Assembly (NCBI RefSeq): GCF_001276515.1
Contig: NZ_LDVZ01000002.1
Span: forward strand, 99,762-163,761
Direction: 5' to 3'
DNA from: Haemophilus sp. C1
GTDB lineage: Bacteria; Pseudomonadota; Gammaproteobacteria; Enterobacterales; Pasteurellaceae
Length of the DNA stretch: 64,000 nucleotides
Within the stretch, counting starts at the first letter, position 1. Each line of letters starts with the position of its first letter. Position numbers and translations under genes: made by a program. This document shows, piece after piece, positions 17,435-28,816 of the stretch. The notes under the pieces are model-generated. The model saw only the letters and a program-made list of their open reading frames with translations, had not been told where the DNA came from and made no database searches.

Positions 17435-19051
17435 ATGTTTTCGTTATTTAATCATCCACAACTCCGCCCTCGTCATTATGTGGGCGGCGTTGTTGTCATT
17501 AGCTTTATTACTCTTTTTTATGGTAGCGCCTTAAGTTCGATCTTTGCATTGGGTGATGAATTGCAATGGCGATCTTGGTTCACGGATGATTACCTACAGC
17601 ATCTGATTTTTTTCAGTTTTGGGCAAGCCTTACTTTCTACCGTTTTATCTATTTTTTTTGGTCTGCTCCTCGCTCGAGCATTGTTTTATCAACCATTCTC
17701 AGGAAAAAAGTGGCTATTAAAATTAATGTCGCTGACCTTTGTTTTACCTGTTTTAGTGGCAATTTTTGGTTTGATCGGTATTTATGGTTCAAGCGGTTGG
17801 TTAGCTTGGTTTGCTAACTTTTTGGGAATGTCGTGGCAGAGTCATATTTACGGACTCTCGGGTATTTTAATTGCCCATCTTTTTTTCAATATTCCACTGG
17901 CTGCGCAACTTTTCTTACAAAGTTTGCAAAGTATCCCTTATCAGCAACGTCAGCTTGCCGCGCAACTCAATTTACAAGGCTGGCAATTCGTGAAATTAGT
18001 GGAGTGGCCCGTTTTTCGTCAGCAATGTTTGCCTACATTCAGCTTGATTTTTATGCTTTGCTTCACCAGTTTTACCGTTGTTCTTACACTAGGCGGTGGG
18101 CCTCAATATACAACATTAGAAACCGCAATCTACCAAGCGATTTTATTTGAATTTGATTTGCCAAAAGCAGCACTTTTTGCCATGTTGCAATTTATATTTT
18201 GCTTAGTTTTATTCAGCTTAACATCGCGTTTCTCACCCTCTAATCAAAATGGCTTGAGTAATAGTAATCCTTGGTTTGAGAAGCCTAAAAGTGCGGTCAA
18301 AATTTTCCATATTTTTGTCTTACTTATTTTTGTATTTTTCCTTTTTTCGCCAGTATTGAACATTCTTATCAGCGCATTGAGTTCACCAAGTTTGCTCTCA
18401 GTTTGGCATAATTCTCAGCTCTGGCGTGCGTTAGGTTATTCGCTTTCTATCGCGCCCTTATCCGCATTACTTGCATTAACGATGGCAATCGCCTTATTGC
18501 TTTTATCACGCCGTTTAGAATGGTTGCATTATCAGAAAATCGCTCAATTTATTATTAATGCTGGAATGGTGATTTTGGCAATCCCGATTTTAGTACTTGC
18601 GATGGGATTATTTTTATTATTACAAGAGCGTGATTTTTCGAATATTGATTTATTTGCCATTGTTGTATTTTGCAATGCGTTAAGTGCAATGCCTTTTGTT
18701 TTACGTATTTTGAGCGCACCTTTTCATAACAATATGCGTTATTACGAAAATCTGTGTAATAGTCTGGGAATTGTGGGTTGGCAACGTTTTTCTCTGATTG
18801 AGTGGCAAACTTTACGTGTACCATTGCGCTATACTTTTGCTTTAGCCTTGGCGCTATCTTTAGGGGATTTTACGGCTATTGCGTTGTTTGGCAATCAAGA
18901 GTTTACTTCCCTACCGCACTTGTTATATCAGCAGCTAGGGAATTACCGTAATCAAGATGCCGCTGTAACCGCAGGGATTCTATTATTGCTTTGTGGCATA
19001 TTGTTTGCCTTTATTCACACATATAGGGATGCCGATGATTTATCTAAATAA
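17435..19051 (+). CDS. thiP: Thiamine ABC transporter permease
   Basis: 538 residues with about 12 transmembrane helices in two homologous halves, the fused-permease layout of ThiP and iron ABC permeases. EAA-loop-like segments occur in both halves ([20 protein letters not shown] near 180, and [19 protein letters not shown] near 455). The start ATG is 4 bases after the thiB stop. It overlaps thiQ by 17 bp, so the three genes are one operon under the TPP riboswitch. Confidence 0.94.
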   Translation: MFSLFNHPQLRPRHYVGGVVVISFITLFYGSALSSIFALGDELQWRSWFTDDYLQHLIFFSFGQALLSTVLSIFFGLLLARALFYQPFSGKKWLLKLMSLTFVLPVLVAIFGLIGIYGSSGWLAWFANFLGMSWQSHIYGLSGILIAHLFFNIPLAAQLFLQSLQSIPYQQRQLAAQLNLQGWQFVKLVEWPVFRQQCLPTFSLIFMLCFTSFTVVLTLGGGPQYTTLETAIYQAILFEFDLPKAALFAMLQFIFCLVLFSLTSRFSPSNQNGLSNSNPWFEKPKSAVKIFHIFVLLIFVFFLFSPVLNILISALSSPSLLSVWHNSQLWRALGYSLSIAPLSALLALTMAIALLLLSRRLEWLHYQKIAQFIINAGMVILAIPILVLAMGLFLLLQERDFSNIDLFAIVVFCNALSAMPFVLRILSAPFHNNMRYYENLCNSLGIVGWQRFSLIEWQTLRVPLRYTFALALALSLGDFTAIALFGNQEFTSLPHLLYQQLGNYRNQDAAVTAGILLLLCGILFAFIHTYRDADDLSK

Positions 19052-19682
19052 TGTGATTTTGAATGATAAAACCTTACCGATGTGCTTTAATTTGAGCGTA
19101 AATGCTGGCGAACGTGTTGCAATTATTGGCGAAAGTGGAGCGGGGAAAAGTACGTTATTGAATTTAATCGCTGGATTTGAATTTCCTCATCAAGGAGAAA
19201 TTTGGTTAAACGATAAAAATCATACGCGTAGTGCGCCTTATGAACGACCAGTTTCGATGCTATTTCAAGAAAATAATTTATTTCCTCATTTAACCGTACA
19301 GCAAAATCTTGCGTTGGGTTTAAAACCCTCTTTAAAATTAACCGCACTTGAACAGGAAAAAATTGAACAGGTCGCTTGTTCTGTAGGATTGGGCAGTTAT
19401 TTACAACGTTTACCGAATTTTCTTTCAGGGGGGCAAAAACAACGAGTGGCATTGGCGCGTTGTTTGTTGAGAGATAAACCCATCTTGTTATTAGATGAGC
19501 CTTTTTCCGCATTAGATCAGAAACTTCGTGTAGAAATGCTTGCTTTAATTGCCAAACTTTGTGATGAGAAAGATCTGACGTTGTTACTTGTTACTCACCA
19601 ACCATCAGAATTAGTTGGTACGATAGATCGAGTATTGCTGGTGGAGAATGGTCAGATAAGTCAATTGCAAAAAGAGACGTAA
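19035..19682 (+). CDS. thiQ: Thiamine ABC transporter ATP-binding protein
   Basis: 215 residues. Walker [10 protein letters not shown] (near 31-39), Q-loop [11 protein letters not shown], signature [14 protein letters not shown], Walker [14 protein letters not shown] and switch His in LLVTHQPSE. It energises thiamine import through ThiP. Several in-frame starts lie upstream inside thiP, but AGGG at suitable spacing and the usual short N-terminus (MIYLNN) favour 19035. Confidence 0.94.
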   Translation: MIYLNNVILNDKTLPMCFNLSVNAGERVAIIGESGAGKSTLLNLIAGFEFPHQGEIWLNDKNHTRSAPYERPVSMLFQENNLFPHLTVQQNLALGLKPSLKLTALEQEKIEQVACSVGLGSYLQRLPNFLSGGQKQRVALARCLLRDKPILLLDEPFSALDQKLRVEMLALIAKLCDEKDLTLLLVTHQPSELVGTIDRVLLVENGQISQLQKET

Positions 19683-19766
19683 AATTATATAGATTTTATA
19701 ACCGATGAATCTATTCACTGGCTATCGATACTAGCCTATACACTGAATAAAAATAAGATACAAAAA

Positions 19767-19786
19767 TGCGGTGATTATTCACCGCA
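19767..19786. terminator. Hairpin between thiQ and bioB
   Basis: TGCGGTGA and TCACCGCA pair around TTAT. One arm is an exact uptake core and the other has one mismatch. The T-run is weak (CTTTC) and the stem ends close to the bioB Shine-Dalgarno, so it may either end thiQ or affect bioB translation. Confidence 0.4.
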
Positions 19787-19802
19787 CTTTCAAAGGAAAA
19801 AT

Positions 19803-20807
19803 ATGTTAACTGAAAAACTACAAATTAACTCTATTACACCACATCCAAGCGTTGAATATTGGTCTGTTTGCAAAGTTGAGGCGTTATTTGAAACGCCATT
19901 TTTGGAATTGGTTTACCGCGCTGCGCAAGTTCATCGCAAGCATTTTAATCCTCAAGCGATTCAGTTATCCACGTTAATGTCTATCAAAACGGGTGGATGC
20001 CCAGAAGATTGTGGTTATTGCCCTCAATCAGCCCGTTATCATACTGGCGTACAAAATCAGCAGTTATTAGATGTTGATGAGATCGTAGCGAAAGCAAAAA
20101 TTGCGAAAGCGCGTGGAGCGGGGCGTTTTTGTATGGGCGCAGCTTGGCGAGGCCCTAAGCCAAAAGATATTGAGAAAGTCACAGAAATTATTAAAGCAGT
20201 GAAATCGCTCGGTTTAGAAACTTGCGGTACTTTTGGTTTATTGCAAGATGGTATGGCGGAAGATTTAAAAGAAGCTGGATTAGATTATTACAATCATAAT
20301 CTTGATACCGCACCAGAACATTATGCAGAAGTGATTGGTACTCGTCGTTTTGATGATCGTCTTAGCACGTTAGGAAAAGTACGCAAAGCTGGGTTAAAAG
20401 TGTGTTGTGGCGGCATTGTGGGAATGAATGAAACCCGCAAAGAACGGGCTGGATTAATCGCGAGCCTTGCAAATCTTGATCCGCAACCTGAATCGGTGCC
20501 GATTAATCAACTCGTTAAGGTTGAAGGTACACCGTTAGCTGATGCGGAAGAATTAGATTGGACTGAATTTGTGCGAACAATTGCCGTTGCACGTATTACC
20601 ATGCCAAAAAGTTATGTTCGCCTTTCTGCAGGCCGTAGTGGTATGAGTGAAGAAATGCAAGCGATGTGTTTTATGGCGGGTGCAAATTCAATTTTCTATG
20701 GTGATAAATTACTTGTCACGGGCAATCCAGAAGAAGATGGCGATCAGTTATTAATGGCAAAATTAGATTTAGAGCCAGAAAATGCAGAAAATAAAAAAGC
20801 TTCTTGA
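19803..20807 (+). CDS. bioB: Biotin synthase
   Basis: 334 residues, radical SAM enzyme that inserts sulfur into dethiobiotin. The SAM cluster motif is C66-x3-C70-x2-C73 ([13 protein letters not shown]). The TIM-barrel segments [14 protein letters not shown] and [11 protein letters not shown] are conserved, as is the C-terminal [13 protein letters not shown] stretch ([12 protein letters not shown]). AAAGGA precedes the ATG. It stands alone here, away from other bio genes. The product supplies the cofactor for AccB. Confidence 0.97.
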   Translation: MLTEKLQINSITPHPSVEYWSVCKVEALFETPFLELVYRAAQVHRKHFNPQAIQLSTLMSIKTGGCPEDCGYCPQSARYHTGVQNQQLLDVDEIVAKAKIAKARGAGRFCMGAAWRGPKPKDIEKVTEIIKAVKSLGLETCGTFGLLQDGMAEDLKEAGLDYYNHNLDTAPEHYAEVIGTRRFDDRLSTLGKVRKAGLKVCCGGIVGMNETRKERAGLIASLANLDPQPESVPINQLVKVEGTPLADAEELDWTEFVRTIAVARITMPKSYVRLSAGRSGMSEEMQAMCFMAGANSIFYGDKLLVTGNPEEDGDQLLMAKLDLEPENAENKKAS

Positions 20808-20830
20808 ATATCAAGAAGCTAATTATTTAA

Positions 20831-20862
20831 GGGGTTGATGTAGATTAGCCCCTAACTTTTTT
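20831..20862 (+). terminator. Terminator after bioB
   Basis: GGGG and CCCC close a stem with additional wobble pairs and a T-rich tail (AACTTTTTT). A second perfect inverted repeat, AGCTTCTTGA/TCAAGAAGCT at 20798-20820, overlaps the bioB stop codon but has no T-run. Confidence 0.55.
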
Positions 20863-21538
20863 ATTTTTGTTGAGTCTGTAGTTGTGGATCTTGTCCATAC
20901 AATGGATGTCTCGGACCATAAAGCAAACAACCATTGCAAGGTCCATTAAGCATATTTCCTGTTGCCCACGCAGCAACCTTGTACCCTTTATCTGATACAT
21001 TGTTCGCAATTTGTTTCACTACAGCAGTAATCAGCATTACGATGGCATTACTGTTGTCATTGCGATCTGCATCGTCTGCGTAGCCTTTACCTTCCCATAA
21101 GGTTTTACCACTACGTAAATCAACAAGTTTGCCACTTACTCTTACTTTAGTAACACTATCAAATACTTGGTAATTCACACCGTAATCATCTACATTAATG
21201 TAAAGAACTGCATCAGCACCAAAAATATCATGTAATTTTTGTGGATTTACATTATGGATTTCTTGAGCCTGTGTTAAACCATTGTGTTTAAAAGTTTCAT
21301 ACACAAGCGCAGGAGGGAAAACATAATACCCTTCTTCCGCCAATGGAGAAATTGTATGTGCTAATACAGCAGGAGAACCTTTAACATCATTTGTTGTATC
21401 CGTAGGAAGTAATACCAAGATAGAACGCGGTTTACTTTCTTGATAGTTCGTATAGTCATAAGGCGTTGGCTTCATTGTTGAACAGGCAGAAAGCAAAAAT
21501 GTACAAGCCATTACTAAATAGAGAGAGAGTTTTTTCAT
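20861..21538 (-). CDS. DUF799 (GNA1162-type) lipoprotein
   Basis: 225 residues. Signal peptide with lipobox LSAC (Cys19) and then a single domain with ILVLLPTDTTNDVKG and LYINVDDYGVNYQVFDS, which resembles the DUF799 family typified by Neisseria GNA1162. A small Cys-containing C-terminal loop (GPCNGCLLYGPRHPLYG) is present. It is the last gene of a three-lipoprotein operon with a CsgG-like protein and a DUF4810 protein, a conserved trio probably assembling at the outer membrane. Its ATG overlaps the upstream TGA. Confidence 0.8.
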   Translation of the reverse strand: MKKLSLYLVMACTFLLSACSTMKPTPYDYTNYQESKPRSILVLLPTDTTNDVKGSPAVLAHTISPLAEEGYYVFPPALVYETFKHNGLTQAQEIHNVNPQKLHDIFGADAVLYINVDDYGVNYQVFDSVTKVRVSGKLVDLRSGKTLWEGKGYADDADRNDNSNAIVMLITAVVKQIANNVSDKGYKVAAWATGNMLNGPCNGCLLYGPRHPLYGQDPQLQTQQK

Positions 21539-21945
21539 TTTTTCGCTCCTTTTTTCACTTTTTTACTTCCAGTGCTTTCTGTGCTCGCATCCGATTTTTT
21601 TCCTTTATTTAACAAGAAGTTAATATATTGAGTTGATTCAGGAAATAAAGTCATTTCTTTTTGATAGGCTTCTGCCATTTTACCAGCGTTGCCTAATTGA
21701 CCATATAAAAGACCAATCTGCGCATACAGACCAGGTGGTACTTTTTTACCGCTATCAAGTTGAGCAATTTCTTCTAATTTTTGAAGTTGTTCTTGTGGAT
21801 CGCCGTCTTGAGTTAGATATTGGTATACGGAAGTTGGATAGGTATCTCCATTCCAAGTATACAATGTATTTGGTTTACTGCCTGATGAACAGGCAGTCAC
21901 CACTGCAACAGCTGATAAACAAATAAAAAGTTTTAGTTTATTCAT
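21535..21945 (-). CDS. DUF4810 lipoprotein
   Basis: 136 residues from the ATG before NKLKLFICLSAVAVVTACSS; the lipobox is VTAC. The mature part starts with a LYTWNGDTYPTSVYQYL stretch and then TPR-like helices, and the tail is Lys/Ser-rich. AAGGA precedes this ATG; further upstream codons in frame lie inside the CsgG-like gene. It lies between the CsgG-like and DUF799 genes. The family is of unknown function. Confidence 0.8.
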   Translation of the reverse strand: MNKLKLFICLSAVAVVTACSSGSKPNTLYTWNGDTYPTSVYQYLTQDGDPQEQLQKLEEIAQLDSGKKVPPGLYAQIGLLYGQLGNAGKMAEAYQKEMTLFPESTQYINFLLNKGKKSDASTESTGSKKVKKGAKK

Positions 21946-21955
21946 AATAAAATCC

Positions 21956-22624
21956 TTAATTTGAAGGCTTCCATTGACCTGATTCAACACCAGAAACAAG
22001 GTTATTTACGGCTTCACGAATGGCTAAATCTAATACTTTACCATTAAGAGTTGAATCATAACCTGCGGTGCCACCAAAACCTAACACTTCACGGTTTGAA
22101 AGATTATATTCACCAGCACCTTGAACAGAATAAACCACTTCTGAAGTTTGAGTATTCACCACATTCAATGTTACTTTTGCATAAGCCACTTGTTGTTTAC
22201 CGCGACCTAGAATACCAAATAATTGCTGATCGCCTACTGTTTTACGACCAAATTCAGTCACATCGCCAGTCACCACATAATTCGCGCCTTTTAATTTTTG
22301 TTTTTGACCTTTGATTTTTGCTTCTGTCGCCGATTCTGACATATTGGTGCGATCCAACACACTAAAACGACCTGATTGTTGTAAGTGAGACACTAAAATG
22401 GTTTTGGCTTGATTACCTAATTGATCCACGCCGTCAGAGAATACGCCATTGTTATAGCTTGAACGATTATCAAATTTACCCACAGAAATAGGGGCTTTCA
22501 CACCGTTATACGCGGTGTTATAGCTCGTTACTTTTTGAACTTCAACAGTACGAGAACCCTCGGTTGCACAACCAGATAAAGCTAAAACGCTGACAGATAA
22601 TAAGATTGGATAGAGTTTTTTCAT
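21956..22624 (-). CDS. CsgG/HfaB-family lipoprotein
   Basis: 222 residues. Signal peptide with lipobox LSGC (Cys19). The mature part carries the CsgG-family core: VGKFDNRSSYNNG, a helix ending LVSHLQQSGRFSVLDR, GANYVVTGDVTEFG and a C-terminal amphipathic helix LAIREAVNNLVSG. In curli systems CsgG is an outer-membrane export pore. No curli subunits are nearby, so here it probably works with the DUF4810 and DUF799 lipoproteins downstream. First gene of the trio. Confidence 0.82.
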   Translation of the reverse strand: MKKLYPILLSVSVLALSGCATEGSRTVEVQKVTSYNTAYNGVKAPISVGKFDNRSSYNNGVFSDGVDQLGNQAKTILVSHLQQSGRFSVLDRTNMSESATEAKIKGQKQKLKGANYVVTGDVTEFGRKTVGDQQLFGILGRGKQQVAYAKVTLNVVNTQTSEVVYSVQGAGEYNLSNREVLGFGGTAGYDSTLNGKVLDLAIREAVNNLVSGVESGQWKPSN

Positions 22625-22650
22625 TGCAGAATCCTTATAATATAAAGTGA

Positions 22651-22681
22651 TAAAAAAGCTCCTTGAGTTATCAAGGAGCTT
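22651..22681 (-). terminator. Terminator after tktA
   Basis: AAGCTCCTTGA and TCAAGGAGCTT form an 11-bp perfect stem around a 4-nt loop. On the minus strand it is followed by TTTTTTATC. It separates tktA from the lipoprotein operon. Confidence 0.9.
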
Positions 22682-22686
22682 CCATT

Positions 22687-24684
22687 TTAAAGAATTTCTT
22701 TAGCTTTCGCTACCACGTTTTCAACAGTGAAACCAAAGAGTTTGAATAATTGATCCGCTGGTGCAGACTCACCGAAACTATTCATACCTACTACACGGCC
22801 GTTGAAACCAACGTATTTATACCAGAAGTCTGCAATACCCGCTTCAACCGCAACACGTTTAGTTACTGCTGCAGGTAATACGCTTTCACGGTAAGCTGCA
22901 TCTTGTTTATCAAAACGGTTAGTGCTTGGCATAGAGACGACACGTACTTTTTTACCTTCTGCACTTAATGCTTCAGCTGCTTTCACTGCTAATTCTACTT
23001 CAGAGCCTGTCGCAATGAAAATTAATTCTGGTGTACCTTCGCAGTCTTTTAACACATAAGCACCACGTTTAACCGCATCTAATTGTGCAGAAGTGCGGTC
23101 CATTTGTGCTAAGTTTTGACGGGTAAAGATCAACGCACTTGGGCCATCTTGACGCTCGACCGCTTGTTGCCATGCAATGGCTGATTCCACTTGGTCACAT
23201 GGACGCCATGTTTCAAGATTTGGAATTAAGCGCAATGATGCAGTTTGTTCCACAGGTTGGTGAGTTGGACCATCTTCACCTAAACCGATCGAGTCGTGTG
23301 TATAAACAAAGAGTGAACGTTGTTTCATTAATGCCGCCATACGCACCGCATTGTGTGCATATTCGTAGAACATTAAGAAGGTTGCGCCGTAAGGAATGAA
23401 ACCTCCGTGTAAAGCAATACCGTTCATAATGGCAGACATACCAAATTCACGCACACCGTAGTTAATGTAGTTACCACCTACGTTTTCATGCGCACGAATC
23501 GGTTTAGAACCGCTCCATAACGTTAAATTAGAGCTTGCTAAGTCTGCAGAACCACCTAAGAATTCAGGTAATATATGAGCATATGCTTCGATTGCATTTT
23601 GTGATGCTTTACGGCTTGCAATACTCGCTGGATTTGCTTGTAATTTTTCAATGAACGCTTTGGATTCAGCCGCCCAGTTTGCTGGTAATTCACCGTTTAC
23701 ACGACGTGTAAACTCTGCAGCAAGTTCAGGATATGCTTTTGCATAAGCAGCAAATTTTTCTTCCCAAGATTTTTCTGCTGCAGAGCCTTTCTCTTTTGCA
23801 GACCATTCAGCATAGTATTCAGCTGGAATTTCAAATGGAGCATATTCCCAGTCCAGTGCTTTACGAGTTAATGCGATTTCTTCATCGCCTAATGGTGCAC
23901 CGTGACAATCATGTGATGCAGATTTGTTTGGTGAGCCAAAACCAATGATCGTTTTACAAATAATTAAGGTTGGTTTTTCTTTTTCTGCTTGAGCAAGGAT
24001 GGTTGCGGCACGAATTTGTTCTGCATCGTGGCCATCCACATTGCGGATTACTTGCCAGCCATAAGCTTCAAAACGAGCTGCGGTATCATCGCTGAACCAG
24101 CCATCAACATGACCATCAATCGAAATGTTGTTGTCATCGTAGAATGCGATTAATTTACCAAGACCTAATGTGCCTGCTAAAGAGCAAGCCTCGTGTGAAA
24201 TCCCTTCCATTAAACAGCCATCGCCTAGGAATACATAGGTGTGGTGATCGACAATTTCATGACCTTCACGGTTAAATTGACCCGCTAAGGTTTTCTCAGC
24301 AATCGCCATCCCTACTGCATTAGTGATACCTTGACCTAATGGACCTGTCGTGGTTTCTACACCAGGCGCATAACCATATTCTGGGTGACCTGGAGTTTTA
24401 GAATGTAATTGACGGAATTGTTTTAAATCTTCGATAGAAAGATCATAGCCAGTTAAATGTAAAAGACTATAAATCAACATAGAACCATGGCCGTTAGAAA
24501 GTACAAAACGATCTCGGTCGGCCCATTTAGGATTGGTTGGATTGTGTTTTAAAAAGTCGCGCCATAATACTTCAGCAATATCCGCCATCCCCATTGGTGC
24601 ACCAGGGTGACCTGATTTAGCTTTTTGCACAGCATCCATTGATAAGAAACGAATTGCATTGGCTAATTGTCTACGAGTTGCCAT
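22687..24684 (-). CDS. tktA: Transketolase
   Basis: 665 residues, the usual length. A thiamine diphosphate enzyme of the non-oxidative pentose phosphate pathway. Visible landmarks are [18 protein letters not shown] near residue 24, the TPP-binding [13 protein letters not shown] near 154, and the pyrimidine-domain stretch [18 protein letters not shown] near 460. AGGAG precedes the ATG. It is a single-gene unit with a strong terminator. Confidence 0.98.
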   Translation of the reverse strand: MATRRQLANAIRFLSMDAVQKAKSGHPGAPMGMADIAEVLWRDFLKHNPTNPKWADRDRFVLSNGHGSMLIYSLLHLTGYDLSIEDLKQFRQLHSKTPGHPEYGYAPGVETTTGPLGQGITNAVGMAIAEKTLAGQFNREGHEIVDHHTYVFLGDGCLMEGISHEACSLAGTLGLGKLIAFYDDNNISIDGHVDGWFSDDTAARFEAYGWQVIRNVDGHDAEQIRAATILAQAEKEKPTLIICKTIIGFGSPNKSASHDCHGAPLGDEEIALTRKALDWEYAPFEIPAEYYAEWSAKEKGSAAEKSWEEKFAAYAKAYPELAAEFTRRVNGELPANWAAESKAFIEKLQANPASIASRKASQNAIEAYAHILPEFLGGSADLASSNLTLWSGSKPIRAHENVGGNYINYGVREFGMSAIMNGIALHGGFIPYGATFLMFYEYAHNAVRMAALMKQRSLFVYTHDSIGLGEDGPTHQPVEQTASLRLIPNLETWRPCDQVESAIAWQQAVERQDGPSALIFTRQNLAQMDRTSAQLDAVKRGAYVLKDCEGTPELIFIATGSEVELAVKAAEALSAEGKKVRVVSMPSTNRFDKQDAAYRESVLPAAVTKRVAVEAGIADFWYKYVGFNGRVVGMNSFGESAPADQLFKLFGFTVENVVAKAKEIL

Positions 24685-24784
24685 TTTGTTCTCCTGTTAT
24701 AATTCGCTTTGAAAAAATAATCTTGCGCATTCTACCTTATTTCTGAAGGAAATTTAGCAAAAATCCGCACTCAATTTAATAGTT

Positions 24785-24800
24785 TGTGACAATAATCAAA
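24785..24800 (-). promoter_or_regulatory. Possible CRP site upstream of tktA
   Basis: TGTGA-N6-TCAAA matches nine of ten informative positions of the CRP consensus TGTGA-N6-TCACA. It lies about 100 bp upstream of the tktA ATG and overlaps the end of ytjB. One isolated match; functional only if a promoter is positioned about 41 or 61 bp away. Confidence 0.25.
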
Positions 24801-25434
24801 TTCTACGGCGACGCTGGTGAAAACGCGTGCTACTCGATTTTACTTTCAAATTTACCGTACTTTTTTTCTCTTTGGATTTGCGGTAAGTCCGTCGATAGTG
24901 ACTTAAAAAATAATGAATAGAGCTTGCCATCACCGCGCCAAGTAAAAATACAATAATAAGCTCACCATATAATTGGTGAAAAATTTGATTAATTTTTGAT
25001 TGGTTAGATTGCGTATATTGAGAATCAATGGTGACGCGTAAGAATCCTTTAATGCCGCTTTGGGCGTAAAGTGGCTCTACAATTTGTTGATTGTTTGCAT
25101 CGGAGGAGTTGCGCATTTCGCGACTTTGAGCCAGTAATTTTCCTTCGCCATCATATAAGCTGGCATCTAAAATAAAGTCTTCTTTGACTATTTGATCAAG
25201 ATTGTCCGTTAGTTGCTCTGTTTTAGCATTGTTTGTGAGTAAAACTGAAAATAAATTGGCTTGTTGACGAACCAAAATATGTGAGATGTTCGCCACTTGG
25301 TTTATGCTAGCAAATTGTGAACTTAGCTTAAATTGTTTTACACCAAATAAGATAACGCTAAGTGCAGTTAGGCTTAGCACAATAATCGTTGCAAGCATGG
25401 TTGATTTGATTAGTTTTTCTTTAATTATTTGCAC
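24796..25434 (-). CDS. ytjB: YtjB/Smp-family membrane protein
   Basis: 212 residues. One transmembrane helix near the N-terminus (about 12-32), a periplasmic domain of about 110 residues, a second helix (about 152-175), and a very basic tail ending HQRRRRI. This layout, and the divergent position next to serB, match E. coli YtjB (Smp), of unknown function. The start is probably the GTG at 25434; an ATG at 25398 would still keep the first helix. Confidence 0.8.
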   Translation of the reverse strand: MQIIKEKLIKSTMLATIIVLSLTALSVILFGVKQFKLSSQFASINQVANISHILVRQQANLFSVLLTNNAKTEQLTDNLDQIVKEDFILDASLYDGEGKLLAQSREMRNSSDANNQQIVEPLYAQSGIKGFLRVTIDSQYTQSNQSKINQIFHQLYGELIIVFLLGAVMASSIHYFLSHYRRTYRKSKEKKSTVNLKVKSSSTRFHQRRRRI

Positions 25435-25490
25435 TTTTTCAACTCACATCGGTTAAAATCTTTCCATTCGTCACAATTTACAGGATTTTT

Positions 25491-26944
<1,454 letters not shown>

Positions 26945-27239
26945 TTTTCAAATAAGGGCGAAATGTTGTCATCGTTTTTTGATAAAACTTGACGAACACC
27001 GCTTTCAAGCGTAACATTCGCCCGATTTTTTAACGAGAAGGACACACACTTTGGACAGTCATAGTCGATACCGAATATCGCTCTAGACGCCCGCCTTTTT
27101 ATTATCGGCGCGCGTTCGCCGGTAAATTTACCGTTGTTTCGGCATCTCTTAACGAAAACTTTGCGATTTTTCACCGCACTTTCGTTTCTTCTTTAATTTG
27201 TTCACTGTTAGCTGTTCATAATCCTATAAGGAGTATGAA
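26945..27239. other. Intergenic region with GC-rich palindromes, no recognised gene
   Basis: No convincing gene in 295 bp between yajQ and corA. The segment is richer in CG dinucleotides than its surroundings. It contains a 14-bp perfect palindrome CGGTAAATTTACCG (27120-27133), a CGGCG/CGCCG hairpin (27106-27121), and an inverted pair formed by GGGCGAAATGTT near 26957 and AACATTCGCCC near 27018. A minus-strand frame of 77 codons (26941-27174) with a CPKC motif starts at a GTG inside an uptake sequence. I do not recognise its product and do not call it. Confidence 0.5.
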
Positions 27240-28187
27240 ATGATCAACGCGTTTGCTATCAATGATTCCCGCTTGGTTCGCATTGACGAAGACCAAACCG
27301 ATCTCAATACTGCCATTTGGCTTGATTTACTTGAGCCGACAGGCGAAGAACGTGAAATGCTACAAGAAGGCTTAGGCCAGAGCTTAGCATCTTTTCTAGA
27401 ATTGGAAGATATCGAAGCTTCCGCCCGTTTCTTTGAAGACGAAGATGGTCTACACCTTCACTCATTTTTTTATTGCGAAGATGAAGACAATTATGCTGAT
27501 TTAGCGAGCGTTGCTTTTACTATTCGTGATGGTCGTTTATTTACGTTGCGTGATCGCGAGCTACCCGCATTCCGTTTATATCGTATGCGCTCACGTAGCC
27601 AGCGTTTGTTAGAATGTAATTCCTATGAAGTTTTACTAGATTTATTTGAAACGAAAATCGAGCAATTAGCGGATGTGATTGAAAATGTTTATGCAGATTT
27701 GGAAGAGTTGAGTCGTGTTATTTTAAACGGAAAACAAGATGAAGCCTTTGATGAAGCATTAAATACACTCACGGAACAAGAAGATACGAGCTCAAAAGTT
27801 CGTTTGTGCTTGATGGATACTCAACGCGCACTAGGTTTCTTGGTTCGCAAAACGCGCTTACCAACAAACCAGTTAGAACAAGCACGAGAAATCTTACGAG
27901 ATATTGAATCTTTACAGCCGCATAATGAATCCTTGTTCCAAAAAGTAAACTTTTTAATGCAAGCTGCAATGGGTTACATCAATATTGAACAGAACAAAAT
28001 TATGAAATTCTTCTCAGTTGTTTCTGTGATGTTCCTTCCTGCAACATTAGTGGCGTCTACCTATGGTATGAACTTTGATTTTATGCCTGAATTACATTTT
28101 AAATATGGTTATCCAATGGCAATTGGGTTAATGATCGCAGCAGCATTGACGCCATATATTTATTTTAGAAGAAAAGGATGGTTATGA
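27240..28187 (+). CDS. corA: Magnesium/cobalt transporter CorA
   Basis: 315 residues. A long acidic cytoplasmic N-terminal domain is followed by two transmembrane helices at the C-terminus. The selectivity motif YGMNF follows the first helix, and the protein ends with the basic YFRRKGWL tail typical of CorA. It forms pentameric Mg2+ channels. AAGGAG precedes the ATG. Its TGA overlaps the yggT start. Confidence 0.97.
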   Translation: MINAFAINDSRLVRIDEDQTDLNTAIWLDLLEPTGEEREMLQEGLGQSLASFLELEDIEASARFFEDEDGLHLHSFFYCEDEDNYADLASVAFTIRDGRLFTLRDRELPAFRLYRMRSRSQRLLECNSYEVLLDLFETKIEQLADVIENVYADLEELSRVILNGKQDEAFDEALNTLTEQEDTSSKVRLCLMDTQRALGFLVRKTRLPTNQLEQAREILRDIESLQPHNESLFQKVNFLMQAAMGYINIEQNKIMKFFSVVSVMFLPATLVASTYGMNFDFMPELHFKYGYPMAIGLMIAAALTPYIYFRRKGWL

Positions 28188-28732
28188 TGGAATTATCCCA
28201 AACCGCATTATTTATTGGATCAATTATTAATCTTTATGCACTTGTATTAATCTTACGAGCTTGGTTACAGTTTGCTCGAGTGGATTATTACAACCCTGTT
28301 TCAACATTTGCAGTAAAAATGACTGATCCAGTATTAAAACCTCTGCGTAAAATTGCGCCTACAGTGAAAAATATCGATACTTCTGCTTTACTGTTACTAT
28401 TTATTATCGGTATGTTGAAAGGTATTATTTATTTTGGTTTATCAGTAAATGTACTCTTAGTATTAGGTGTGTTAACTGTATTGAAAAGCATTGGTTTAGC
28501 CATTTTTTATGTGCTTTTTATTGGGGCTGTTTTAAGTTGGTTTAATCGTGGTAATAGCCCTGTGATTTATGCGTTTTATCAACTTTCAGAACCACTTTTA
28601 AGACCTATCCGTCGATTCTTACCAACATTAGGCATGATTGATTTTTCCCCTATGGTCGTTGTATTTATCTTATTGTTCTTAAATAATCTAATGCTTGATA
28701 TGTTAGGTGGACTTTGGATGATTGCTGGTTAA
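28184..28732 (+). CDS. yggT: YggT family membrane protein
   Basis: 182 residues with two YGGT repeats, each made of a hydrophobic helix, a basic linker and a second helix ([14 protein letters not shown]...[10 protein letters not shown], and the second with [12 protein letters not shown]). The family is implicated in osmotic tolerance or cell division, but the function is not settled. The start overlaps the corA stop (ATGA), with AAAGGA 5 bases upstream; the next codon is also ATG. Cotranscribed with corA. Confidence 0.88.
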   Translation: MMELSQTALFIGSIINLYALVLILRAWLQFARVDYYNPVSTFAVKMTDPVLKPLRKIAPTVKNIDTSALLLLFIIGMLKGIIYFGLSVNVLLVLGVLTVLKSIGLAIFYVLFIGAVLSWFNRGNSPVIYAFYQLSEPLLRPIRRFLPTLGMIDFSPMVVVFILLFLNNLMLDMLGGLWMIAG

Positions 28733-28770
28733 AGACCAATAGGTTATTGAATAATAATTTAAACAAGAAA

Positions 28771-28796
28771 AAAGGCGTATTTATTAATACGCCTTT
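28771..28796. terminator. Bidirectional terminator between yggT and nrfD
   Basis: AAAGGCGTATT and AATACGCCTTT form an 11-bp perfect stem around TATT. The minus side continues TTTCTTG, suiting the end of the nrf operon; the plus side has a weaker tail. Confidence 0.75.
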
Positions 28797-28816
28797 CTTA
28801 TACACATAATTCTGAT

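Noticed and set aside
18993..19034. Extended thiQ start inside thiP
   Set aside because: No Shine-Dalgarno; the ABC ATPase N-terminus begins at MIYLNN with AGGG properly placed.
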